38,480 nt of DNA from CAZUDI01 sp964618975. GTDB taxonomy: Bacteria; Desulfobacterota; Desulfomonilia; UBA1062. The notes under the pieces were generated by a model. That model did no database searches, was not told the DNA's origin, and saw nothing but the letters and a program-made list of their open reading frames with translations. Made by a program: the position numbers and the translations under genes. The stretch covers positions 1-38,480 of the forward strand of contig CAZUDI010000037.1 in the NCBI GenBank assembly GCA_964618975.1, read 5' to 3'. Below, in pieces: positions 7,841 through 14,106 of the stretch. The first letter of the stretch is position 1. Each line of letters opens with the position of its first letter.

Positions 7841-8518
7841 TCATACGCTCCTCATTGCGCCCCCCCCCGGCGGGCTCGCCGGCGGGATCTCGCCGCGGAG
7901 CGGCTCAGGTGCCGGTCGGGGGCGGTGTTCGCCCTTCTCGATCACGGCGCGTTCGATGACCACCGGTGTGACGGGCACGTCCTTTAAGCCTTGCTGCGTC
8001 GTGGTGGGGACGTTCTCGATTGCCTGCACGACCCCCATGCCCTCGACGACCTTGCCGAAGACGCAGTAGCCCCATCCCCGGGCGGTCCTGTCCCGATGGT
8101 CAAGAAAGTCATTGTCGAAGGTGTTGATGAAGAACTGGGAGGTCGCCGAGTGGGGGTTCGAGGTCCGCGCCATGGCGATGGTCCCGCGCCGGTTCTTAAC
8201 GGCATTGTCCGCCTCGTTCCTCACCGGGGCGCGGGTGGGTTTGGATTGCATCTCCCGTGTGAATCCACCGCCCTGGATCATGAAGCCCCTGATTACCCGG
8301 TGGAAGAGCGTGCCGTCGTAGAATCCGTCACGCACATAGGCCAGAAAGTTCTCTACCGTGGCCGGGGCAGACTGCGCGTCCAGTTCGAGGACGATGTCCC
8401 CATAGGTGGTCGCCAGGCGCACCCGCGGCCTTTCAGCCTGGGGGGGCTGCGCCCACCCGGTTGCGGCGAAGCTCAGGCCCAGAACGATCAGGACCAGTAA
8501 GGCGTATCTGGTTCGCAT
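7841..8518 (-). CDS. Exported cyclophilin-type peptidyl-prolyl cis-trans isomerase
   Basis: Product of 225 residues. A signal peptide (MRTRYALLVLIVLGLSFAA, probable cleavage after GWA at 23) is followed by a cyclophilin domain with GTLFHRVIRGFMIQGGG, SATSQFFIN and the VFGKVVEGM strand. It should catalyse prolyl isomerisation during folding of periplasmic proteins. The last 25 residues are Pro/Gly-rich and outside the domain. The ATG at 8518 is preferred to upstream in-frame starts because GGGAGGAG and the signal peptide begin there. First gene of a pair with the flavin reductase. Confidence 0.9.
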   Translation of the reverse strand: MRTRYALLVLIVLGLSFAATGWAQPPQAERPRVRLATTYGDIVLELDAQSAPATVENFLAYVRDGFYDGTLFHRVIRGFMIQGGGFTREMQSKPTRAPVRNEADNAVKNRRGTIAMARTSNPHSATSQFFINTFDNDFLDHRDRTARGWGYCVFGKVVEGMGVVQAIENVPTTTQQGLKDVPVTPVVIERAVIEKGEHRPRPAPEPLRGEIPPASPPGGGAMRSV

Positions 8519-8590
8519 GCCGCTCCTCCCTTTCCTCACAGGTGGCAAGCCTGTGTCTGAATCCCGGGGTGCGTTCCCGGCGGCCAACCC

Positions 8591-8608
8591 CGGGGAGTTC
8601 ACTCCCCG
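8591..8608. other. Stem-loop in the PPIase leader
   Basis: CGGGGAG-TTCA-CTCCCCG, a 7-bp GC stem with a tetraloop, 73 nt upstream of the PPIase start. A second hairpin, CACAGG/CCTGTG at 8537-8555, lies nearer the start codon. Both fall in the 505-nt divergent gap 8519-9023. Confidence 0.3.
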
Positions 8609-8854
8609 AGCACTTGAAGGTCTGGCCACCTGCCAGCGTTCATCGCCCCCCGATATCCCGCCCCTCACAATGCCTCCTAATCCTTATACCTCAATTATGG
8701 CTCACAGGCCAGGGTCTGGAAAATACACACAATGCACGTCCCTAAATCCGCACGCTCGTTCCCGAATATGGTCCGCATGGTGACAGTTCGGCCTGACACA
8801 TGCCCGCCCCGGGACGCCTCTCTCGTCAGGCCGTCAACATGGCCTGTCCTGGAT

Positions 8855-8883
8855 TTGCCCCCGGCACCCCTCAGCCTTATACT
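8855..8883 (+). promoter_or_regulatory. Candidate sigma-70 promoter for the HdrD-like/MetV-like genes
   Basis: TTGCCC (8855-8860), 17-nt spacer, TATACT (8878-8883). It would give a leader of about 130 nt before the ATG at 9024. Confidence 0.4.
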
Positions 8884-8888
8884 GTAAT

Positions 8889-8904
8889 TGGCATATAACT
8901 TGTT
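8889..8904 (+). promoter_or_regulatory. Weak sigma-54-like element
   Basis: TGGCATATAACTTGTT follows the spacing of the -24/-12 consensus TGGCACGN4TTGCW but has GT instead of GC at -12. It is noted because a sigma-54 activator is encoded nearby. Confidence 0.2.
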
Positions 8905-9023
8905 AAAGAATCTGCAAGCCCTTTTAGCGTAACGTCGGGCAATGCAATGAACATGCGGGGGTCAGCCATGTGCAATGCCACCCTTGCAGAGGTGATCAAA
9001 ATTCCAGAAGAGGAGGTTTGAGG

Positions 9024-10343
9024 ATGTCATATATGGATTGCTGTGACTGGAGCCAATGCACCCAGTGCGGGGAATGTCTCATGCAGTGTCCGGTGATGCA
9101 GATGTCAGAGGGCGAGGCCAAGGCCGCTATCGGGATGCTCATCCGGGGGGAGACGCCGCCCCGGGTCTTCGAGGAATGCACCTACTGCTTCGACTGTAAC
9201 CGCCTCTGTCCCATCGAGGGGCTCAGGCCGCATGAGCTCATCCTGCAGCGCGGCCTGGAGCACCGGGGAGGCGTCCCGCGCGTGCTGCAGTACCTGATGA
9301 ACGGGCAGACCCCGCCCACGCTCTGGTCCGACGTCTACGGGTCACTCACCTTTGACGAGCAGACCATCCTGCGCCACTGGTCGGCCATACCCCCGCCATC
9401 CAAGGAAATCCTCTTCATCGGGTGCATCGGCAAGATGAGCTGTTACGACATCGAGAACTCCACGGTACTCAAGGATCTGCCCAAGTTCGGGCCTCCGGAC
9501 ATCTGCTGCGGGGAGCTCGCCTACCGGCTGGGCGGCTGGGACGCCTATGTCGACACCATCGAGCGCACCCTGGACCGATTCGCGGACCTGAGGATCGATC
9601 GCATGGTCTGCTACTGCGGCTCGTGCTACAACTACCTGTCCAACATCCTGCCCAAGGTCTACGGCAAGGAACTCCCCTTCGAGTTGATCTCACTCTACGA
9701 ATGGCTGTGGGAGCGCTACGAACAGGGTGCGCTCACGGTACACAAACCGCTGGGCTTCCGTGCCGCCGTGCACGAATCCTGCTACGTGAGCGAGCTGGGA
9801 GAGGGCTTTGCCGATACCCTGCGCCGGCTCTATACCGCCGCCGGCGCCCAGGTGGTGGATCTCGAACACCACGGGGAGAAAAATCTCTCCTGCGGCGCGG
9901 TGAGCGCCGTGCGCACGCTGAACCTCACCAAGAGCATCATCAAGGAGCAGCGCCACAAGTATGCCGAGGTGAAGGACGCCGGGGTGCGCGAGATGGCCGT
10001 CAACTGTCCGGGCTGCTATATCACGCTGGGATTCACGAACACCTTCTTCGGCACCCGGCTCCGGTACATGCCGGACGAGCTGCTGCAGGCCTTCGGTGAC
10101 ACGATCCGCACCCCGCTGGGCAAACGCTTCCCGCTCATCATCAGGACCTTCGCCAAACGCGGGGCCGGTCTCCTGCTTGCCAAGGATCTCGAAGAGCTGC
10201 CGCCCATCCGCACCGGAACCGCCTCCGGGACCCGGGTCGTCACCGAGAGCCGCATCCCCCTGACAGCCCGCAAGCCGGCCTCGGCCAGACCTGCTGCCCG
10301 GGCCGCAAAGACCCCTCCCGAAAGGCCGCATGCAGACGAGTAG
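9024..10343 (+). CDS. HdrD/GlpC-like (4Fe-4S) and CCG-domain iron-sulfur oxidoreductase
   Basis: Product of 439 residues. Two ferredoxin-type clusters come first: Cys12-x2-15-x2-18-x3-22 and Cys52-x2-55-x2-58-x3-62. Two CCG-type modules follow. Module 1 has Cys134, Cys161-Cys162-Gly and Cys198/Cys201, close to the CX31-39CCX35-36CXXC pattern that binds noncubane clusters in HdrB. Module 2 has Cys253, Ser289-Cys290-Gly and Cys328-x2-Cys331, so one CCG cysteine is replaced by Ser. Such proteins pass electrons between flavoproteins, quinones and thiols or cofactors. The last ~50 residues are Ala/Pro/Arg-rich and unstructured, and their end overlaps the next gene by 14 nt. The ATG at 9024 follows AGGAGG. 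An upstream in-frame start at 8970 adds an unrelated leader. Confidence 0.85.
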   Translation: MSYMDCCDWSQCTQCGECLMQCPVMQMSEGEAKAAIGMLIRGETPPRVFEECTYCFDCNRLCPIEGLRPHELILQRGLEHRGGVPRVLQYLMNGQTPPTLWSDVYGSLTFDEQTILRHWSAIPPPSKEILFIGCIGKMSCYDIENSTVLKDLPKFGPPDICCGELAYRLGGWDAYVDTIERTLDRFADLRIDRMVCYCGSCYNYLSNILPKVYGKELPFELISLYEWLWERYEQGALTVHKPLGFRAAVHESCYVSELGEGFADTLRRLYTAAGAQVVDLEHHGEKNLSCGAVSAVRTLNLTKSIIKEQRHKYAEVKDAGVREMAVNCPGCYITLGFTNTFFGTRLRYMPDELLQAFGDTIRTPLGKRFPLIIRTFAKRGAGLLLAKDLEELPPIRTGTASGTRVVTESRIPLTARKPASARPAARAAKTPPERPHADE

Positions 10344-11070
10344 CTTCAAGCCCATCCCCGAGCTGCGCTTCAGCCTGCAGGGCAAAGAGCGCCTGGCGCT
10401 CTTTGCCTGCACCGTCTGCGCCAACCTCTGCCAGACCGGGGGGCGGACGGGCCTGCGCCACATGGAAGGGATCCTGCGCGGGATGGGCAAGGAGGTGATC
10501 CTCTCGCGCCTGGTCACGGGCTGCTGTGCCGAGACCGTCCTGCGTGAGGCCTTCGCGGTCTATCTCGCTCCGGTGGCGATGGACTGTGACGCCGTGCTCA
10601 TGCTCAGCTGCGCCGGGGGGGTGAAAACCGCCTGTCTGATCTCCCCGGGCATCCCGGTTGTGGCCGCGCTCGACTCGCTCGGCAGCCGGCCGGTCTCCCG
10701 GCAGACAACCGCCGTGGCCCAGAGCGCCTGCACCGGCTGCGGGCAGTGCGTGATCTCCCACACCGCCGGGGTGTGTCCCGTGAGCGCCTGCCCGCGCGGA
10801 TTACGCTTCGGACCCTGCAGTGATGCCCCCGGGAAGGCCGGGGACGCCTGTGCCGTCGACCCGTGGCGGGCCTGCATCTGGCAGGAGATCATCGCCAAGG
10901 GCGCTGACCTCGAGGAGCTGGCCTACCTGCAGTCGCGGCGCTCCCGAGCCCCCCTGCAGGTTCCCTGGGGCTGCGTAAGGCCCGTCCCCGCCCTGATCAC
11001 CCGCCCCGTCGGCTGGCTCGTGGCCCGCTCCAGCGGCCTCGTCGCCCGCGTGATCCCGCTCTTTGACTGA
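10330..11070 (+). CDS. MetV-like protein (MTHFR C-terminal domain family), paralogue 1
   Basis: Product of 246 residues. The C-terminal cysteine array Cys134-x2-137-x2-140 ... HTAGVCP (Cys149) ... Cys154 ... FGPC (Cys163) ... Cys174 ... Cys182 in CIWQEII is the signature of the methylenetetrahydrofolate reductase C-terminal domain (MetV). That protein binds zinc and iron-sulfur clusters and partners MetF in acetogens. The N-terminal half carries CTVCANLC (Cys27/30/34), a CC pair at 65-66 and LSCAGGVKT (Cys94), as in MetV. No MetF gene is in the window. The start overlaps the HdrD-like gene, implying coupled expression. The C-terminal 25 residues are hydrophobic/basic. Folate metabolism is one option. 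An electron-transfer subunit for the neighbouring HdrD-like protein is the other. Confidence 0.8.
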   Translation: MQTSSFKPIPELRFSLQGKERLALFACTVCANLCQTGGRTGLRHMEGILRGMGKEVILSRLVTGCCAETVLREAFAVYLAPVAMDCDAVLMLSCAGGVKTACLISPGIPVVAALDSLGSRPVSRQTTAVAQSACTGCGQCVISHTAGVCPVSACPRGLRFGPCSDAPGKAGDACAVDPWRACIWQEIIAKGADLEELAYLQSRRSRAPLQVPWGCVRPVPALITRPVGWLVARSSGLVARVIPLFD

Positions 11071-11081
11071 CGGTTATGGCC

Positions 11082-11130
11082 ATGAACCCCAGAACTTGCC
11101 CCGGATCCCTTGAGGCCGACGACACCGGGG
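11082..11130 (+). repeat. Degenerate half-copy of the intergenic repeat family
   Basis: Begins ATGAACCCCAG and continues with a GCCCCGG-type arm and a CTTGAGGCCGACGAC core resembling CTTGACGCCGCAA of full copies. It lies just ahead of the full copy at 11155. Confidence 0.4.
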
Positions 11131-11154
11131 GGTGCCCGGGAGCGCAACAGGAGG

Positions 11155-11229
11155 ATGACTCCCCGGACAGACCCGCAACCTTCCTTGACGCCGCAATCCG
11201 TCAGGGAAGACCCCCCATCGCGATGCAAT
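11155..11229 (+). repeat. Intergenic structured repeat, copy 1
   Basis: Shows all blocks of the family in order: ATGACTCCCCGGACAGACCC, then CTTGACGCCGCAA (core GACGCCGCAA at 11187-11196), GTCAGGGAA and CGCGATGCAA. It ends 25 nt before the start of the second MetV-like gene. Confidence 0.65.
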
Positions 11230-11253
11230 GCCCCGAAACAGGGAGGGATCACC

Positions 11254-11997
11254 ATGCACAAGACCAGATTCAAGCCCGCGGCCGAAATCCAACACGCCCT
11301 CAGTGAGGTGCACCGGGTGGCCATCATCGCCTGCGGCTTCTGCGCCAACTGGAACGGGGTGGGAGGCCTCCGGGGCGCCCATTTCCTGCGCCGCAGGCTC
11401 AACGCCTGGGGCAAGGAGGTCCTGGCGGTCCAGGCCGTCAGCGCCGCCTGCTGCGAGACCATCATGCGCGAGTGCCTGCATCTGGCACTCAAGCCGCACC
11501 GCGCACAGTGCGAGGCCCTGATCGTCCTGAGCTGTGCCGCGGGCCTCAAGACGGCCTTCCTATGCGAGCCTGGCCTTCCAATCTACGGGGCCCTGGACTC
11601 TCTGGGCAGCACCACCATCACGCGCAGAGAAGACCCCGTGGCCCGGAGCCTCTGTACCTTCTGCGGACACTGCGTCCTCAGCTTCACGGGTGGAATCTGC
11701 CCCCTGGCGCACTGCAAGGCGCAGCGGGCCTATGGGCCCTGCGCCAGGGCCCCCCTCACCGGCCCCTGCCGCATCTGCGTCCTCGACCCTGCCCGGGAGT
11801 GTGTCTGGAGGGAGATCATCGCGCGCGGGGTGGACCTGCAGGCCCTCGAACACCTGCAGGTCCTGCACCAAAGTGATCTACCGCGGCCCCAGCCGACCGG
11901 CAAGGACCCCACCCCGGGGCCCATCCGAAGACCGCTCGGGCGCATGGTGGCACTTTGCAGCAATCCCATGGCGCGCCTGGTGCAACTGCTCTATTAA
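11254..11997 (+). CDS. MetV-like protein (MTHFR C-terminal domain family), paralogue 2
   Basis: Product of 247 residues, collinear with paralogue 1. Cysteines 27, 30, 94, 134, 137, 140, 149, 154 and 163 fall at identical residue numbers, as do the motif GALDSLGS and the CC pair (66-67 here, 65-66 there). Position 34, a cysteine in paralogue 1 (CTVCANLC), is Asn here (CGFCANWN), so the N-terminal site has changed while the C-terminal zinc/iron-sulfur array is intact. It begins at the ATG with GGGAGGGATCACC upstream. In-frame codons further upstream run through a repeat element and are not coding. Tandem duplication followed by divergence is the simplest history. Function is as uncertain as for paralogue 1. 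Confidence 0.8.
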   Translation: MHKTRFKPAAEIQHALSEVHRVAIIACGFCANWNGVGGLRGAHFLRRRLNAWGKEVLAVQAVSAACCETIMRECLHLALKPHRAQCEALIVLSCAAGLKTAFLCEPGLPIYGALDSLGSTTITRREDPVARSLCTFCGHCVLSFTGGICPLAHCKAQRAYGPCARAPLTGPCRICVLDPARECVWREIIARGVDLQALEHLQVLHQSDLPRPQPTGKDPTPGPIRRPLGRMVALCSNPMARLVQLLY

Positions 11998-12011
11998 CTT
12001 GACAGATATAC

Positions 12012-12041
12012 TTGACTCACACCCTTGTTGCTCATTAGAAT
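12012..12041 (+). promoter_or_regulatory. Candidate sigma-70 promoter of the DUF3427-DUF3883 gene
   Basis: TTGACT (12012-12017), 18-nt spacer, TAGAAT (12036-12041). Each box matches the consensus at 5 of 6 positions. It lies about 30 nt before the ATG, giving a short leader. A perfect TTGACA at 11999-12004 lies next to it without a spaced -10. Confidence 0.55.
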
Positions 12042-12070
12042 GTCCGGCACGACAACCGTGAGGTGGCACC

Positions 12071-13054
12071 ATGAGACAGCTCGTCTTCTACCAGGGATAT
12101 ACCCGCAGGGAGATTCACGACCTCTTCGATCCCGATTCCATGTGGGGTCTGCAGGGCGGGGCCTGGGTATCGTCCCCGATGGTGGCCCTGCCACACCGCC
12201 CGGGGGACTTCGTCTTCCTTCTGACCCTCGACCGACAAAGGGAGTCGGACAGGGTTACCACCGAAGGGGTCCTCGTCTGGGGGCCTGATGCAAGCACCTC
12301 CGGGCAGATGATCGAGGACCTCGCCCGGCACGATGATACGCACAACATCATCCACCTCTTCCTGCGCACAGACAGCCGGGCCCGTTTCACCTATCTAGGG
12401 CCGCTGAGATATCTTTCGCGGGCCCGCCAAGCGCAAGGCCCGCCACTGATGTTCTGGCAGATCCTGACCTGGCCTCTCCCCCGGCAGACGCACCTGCACC
12501 TGGGGCTGGCGCTTTCTCCCCATCCCGACCCCGCCCGGAGGCCACGCTCCATGCTGAAAAGCCAGCTCAAGGTGACCCCGCCCCCGCCGCCACGAGTGGC
12601 CGGGGGCACACCGAGCGCCCCCACTGCCCCCGGGGACCTCCCGGAAGGATACGTCGGCGACGAGGGCGACGACGAACTCGTCCATGCGGGCGAGCTCATC
12701 GTCATCGCGCACGAGCAGCGCCTCCTGGTGGCCGAAGGCCGGGCCGACCTGGCCCACCGCGTGCGCCACGTGTCCGCCATCGAGGGCCGCACGGCACCCT
12801 TTAATATCGAGTCCTTCACCCCTCAAGGGGTCAAGCGCTTCATCCAGGTCAGGACCACCCGCGGCCCCATCGATACGCCCTTCACCCTCACGCGCCGCGA
12901 GCTGGCCTTTGCGCGTGCCCATGCGGGGGCCTGCTGTCTGTATCGTGTGTACCACTTCTTAATGGAGCACAACACCGGCAAGCTCTTCATCGCAACCGGA
13001 CCCCTGGAGGAAAGCCTGTGCCTGACCCCTGTGCTCTTCAGACTCGAGCCCTAG
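12071..13054 (+). CDS. DUF3427-DUF3883 protein: modified-DNA reader-like domain with substituted PD-(D/E)XK nuclease-like domain
   Basis: Product of 327 residues. Residues 1-135 fit DUF3427, a domain fused to restriction-type helicases: YTRREIHDLF, GGAWVSSPMVAL, FVFLLTLDRQ, LFLRTDSRARFTYLGPLRYL. A Pro-rich linker (136-205) leads to a DUF3883 domain (206-300), often fused to defence ATPases and related to restriction nucleases: EQRLLVAEGRADLAHRVRHVS, FNIESFT, RFIQVRTTRG, PFTLTRRELAFA, YRVYHF. Family members carry Asp in GYDI and Glu/Lys in IEVK. Here these read FNI and IQVR (Asn245, Gln259, Arg261), so cleavage is probably lost. It is a stand-alone gene with its own promoter, with no methylase or helicase beside it. 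A DNA-modification reader or regulator is inferred. Confidence 0.75.
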   Translation: MRQLVFYQGYTRREIHDLFDPDSMWGLQGGAWVSSPMVALPHRPGDFVFLLTLDRQRESDRVTTEGVLVWGPDASTSGQMIEDLARHDDTHNIIHLFLRTDSRARFTYLGPLRYLSRARQAQGPPLMFWQILTWPLPRQTHLHLGLALSPHPDPARRPRSMLKSQLKVTPPPPPRVAGGTPSAPTAPGDLPEGYVGDEGDDELVHAGELIVIAHEQRLLVAEGRADLAHRVRHVSAIEGRTAPFNIESFTPQGVKRFIQVRTTRGPIDTPFTLTRRELAFARAHAGACCLYRVYHFLMEHNTGKLFIATGPLEESLCLTPVLFRLEP

Positions 13055-13089
13055 GAGATCACCCGCACCATTCGCCGGCGCCATCAGGG

Positions 13090-13170
13090 GGATGAACCCC
13101 AGGGCAGGCCCTGGACCCTCCTGGCCGCCGCAAGCGGCGGGAAATTTGCCCCTCAGGCCATTCAAAGGGG
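13090..13170 (+). repeat. Intergenic structured repeat, copy 2
   Basis: GATGAACCCCAGGGCA, the hairpin CCAGGG-CAGG-CCCTGG, then a second perfect hairpin CCGCCG-CAAG-CGGCGG in the core position, and a GGGAAATTTGCCCC tail. First of three copies in the 409-nt gap 13055-13463. Confidence 0.65.
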
Positions 13171-13235
13171 TGCACCGTTGTCCCGCACACCACAAAGGGC
13201 CTCAACTGTATCACGGATGGGTCGATAGAATAAGC

Positions 13236-13291
13236 ATGGTGAGCAAACCCCGTCTCCCCTGATGCCGCCAGCGGCGGGAAGAGCGGGCCCC
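13236..13291 (+). repeat. Intergenic structured repeat, copy 3 (5'-truncated)
   Basis: Starts within the first hairpin (GAGCAAACCCCGTCTCCCC) and continues TGATGCCGCCAGCGGCGGG, the counterpart of TTGACGCCGCAAG..., ending GAGCGGGCCCC. It abuts the next copy. Confidence 0.5.
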
Positions 13292-13295
13292 TGGG

Positions 13296-13370
13296 TATGA
13301 ATCCCAGGGCAGGCTCCGGACCCCTTCGCCGCTGCAAGGAGTAAGGGAATTTGACCCGTGGCGATCTAAG
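13296..13370 (+). repeat. Intergenic structured repeat, copy 4
   Basis: TATGAATCCCAGGGCAGG, core CGCCGCTGCAAGGAG, then GTAAGGGAATTTGACC and GGCGATCTAA. Ends 94 nt before the GTG of the receiver-domain gene. Confidence 0.65.
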
Positions 13371-13463
13371 CCTGCCCGCCCTGGACACCTCCCGGGGGCT
13401 GGGCCTAACGGTCTGAGCCTGAGGCGACAGGGGCACCAAGACAACGGCAACGGAGGGATCACG

Positions 13464-13853
13464 GTGAAGATACTCGTGGTGGACGATGAGGAAATCAGCC
13501 GCAAAAAGATGCGCATGATATTGGATCCAATGGGTGTTTGTCAGGTGGTCGTCAATGGTAACGCGGCCCTGGTGGCGTTGCGGGAGGCCTTCGACCACGG
13601 CGCCCCTTATGACCTGATCACCCTCGACATCATGATGCCCGACCTGAACGGGCTGGAGGTCCTGACCAGAATTCGCGCCTTCGAGAAGGCCTGCAGCGCC
13701 CCCCCCCAGGGCCGGGCCAGGGTCATCATGGTGACCTCCCACTCCGATAAACAGCTCGTCCTGGCCTGTGTGAAGGCGGGCTGCGACGGGTTCATCGTCA
13801 AGCCCTTCACCCGGGACGCGGTCCTGGAAAAGCTCGCGTCCCTGGCGGCCTGA
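13464..13853 (+). CDS. Stand-alone response regulator receiver protein
   Basis: Product of 129 residues, a single CheY-like domain: acidic pair VDDEE (7-10), phosphoacceptor Asp55 in LDIMMPD, Thr91 and Lys113 in VKPFTRD. There is no output domain. It is strikingly similar to the receiver of the REC-HDOD protein at 36623, sharing KIL(V/I)VDDE, the phosphoacceptor loop, EVLTR(I/L)R and KPFTR. It therefore may be phosphorylated by the same kinase family and act as a phosphate sink or adaptor. Translation starts at GTG with GGAGGGATCACG upstream. No kinase gene is adjacent. Three intergenic repeats precede it. Confidence 0.9.
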   Translation: MKILVVDDEEISRKKMRMILDPMGVCQVVVNGNAALVALREAFDHGAPYDLITLDIMMPDLNGLEVLTRIRAFEKACSAPPQGRARVIMVTSHSDKQLVLACVKAGCDGFIVKPFTRDAVLEKLASLAA

Positions 13854-13925
13854 GGATCCCCCCCACTCCCCCGGGTCGGACTGAACATCGCCGGCGGCAG
13901 GGGATCCGATCCCGCGTGATCACGG

Positions 13926-13994
13926 GTATGAACCCCAGGGCAAACCCCGGCCTCTCCTTGACGCCGCAAGGAGAAAGCGCATTCAACCCCAGGC
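13926..13994 (+). repeat. Intergenic structured repeat, copy 5
   Basis: GTATGAACCCCAGGGCAAAC, then CTCCTTG-ACGCCG-CAAGGAG, a perfect 7-bp hairpin with the conserved core in its loop. Its tail merges with the inverted repeat at 13980-14002 upstream of the double TetR gene. Confidence 0.65.
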
Positions 13995-14002
13995 GTTGAA
14001 TG
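13980..14002. promoter_or_regulatory. Inverted repeat, candidate operator of the double TetR gene
   Basis: CATTCAAC-CCCAGGC-GTTGAATG, perfect 8-bp arms, 12 nt upstream of the -35 box of the candidate promoter. The size and symmetry suit a TetR-family site. Autoregulation is inferred. Confidence 0.4.
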
Positions 14003-14014
14003 AGGCCTTGCGAA

Positions 14015-14044
14015 TTGACCGCTGCCCGGGGGTGGTGCTACAGT
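14015..14044 (+). promoter_or_regulatory. Candidate promoter of the double TetR gene
   Basis: TTGACC (14015-14020), 18-nt spacer, TACAGT (14039-14044), about 60 nt before the GTG start. Confidence 0.45.
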
Positions 14045-14106
14045 CGCGCTTAAGGGGCCGGGTATCGCCCGGCGCCCGCGTGCACAATGTACAGTGAGGG
14101 GGCCTT

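Noticed and set aside
10240..10517. Possible frameshift or gene fusion between the HdrD-like and first MetV-like genes
   Set aside because: A 14-nt overlap with separate start and stop, and both products with complete domains. The Pro/Ala-rich tail of the first is unusual but not a frame error signature.
13055..13463. CRISPR array made of the tandem repeats upstream of the receiver gene
   Set aside because: Unequal copy lengths, no regular spacers, no Cas genes, and copies are dispersed elsewhere.
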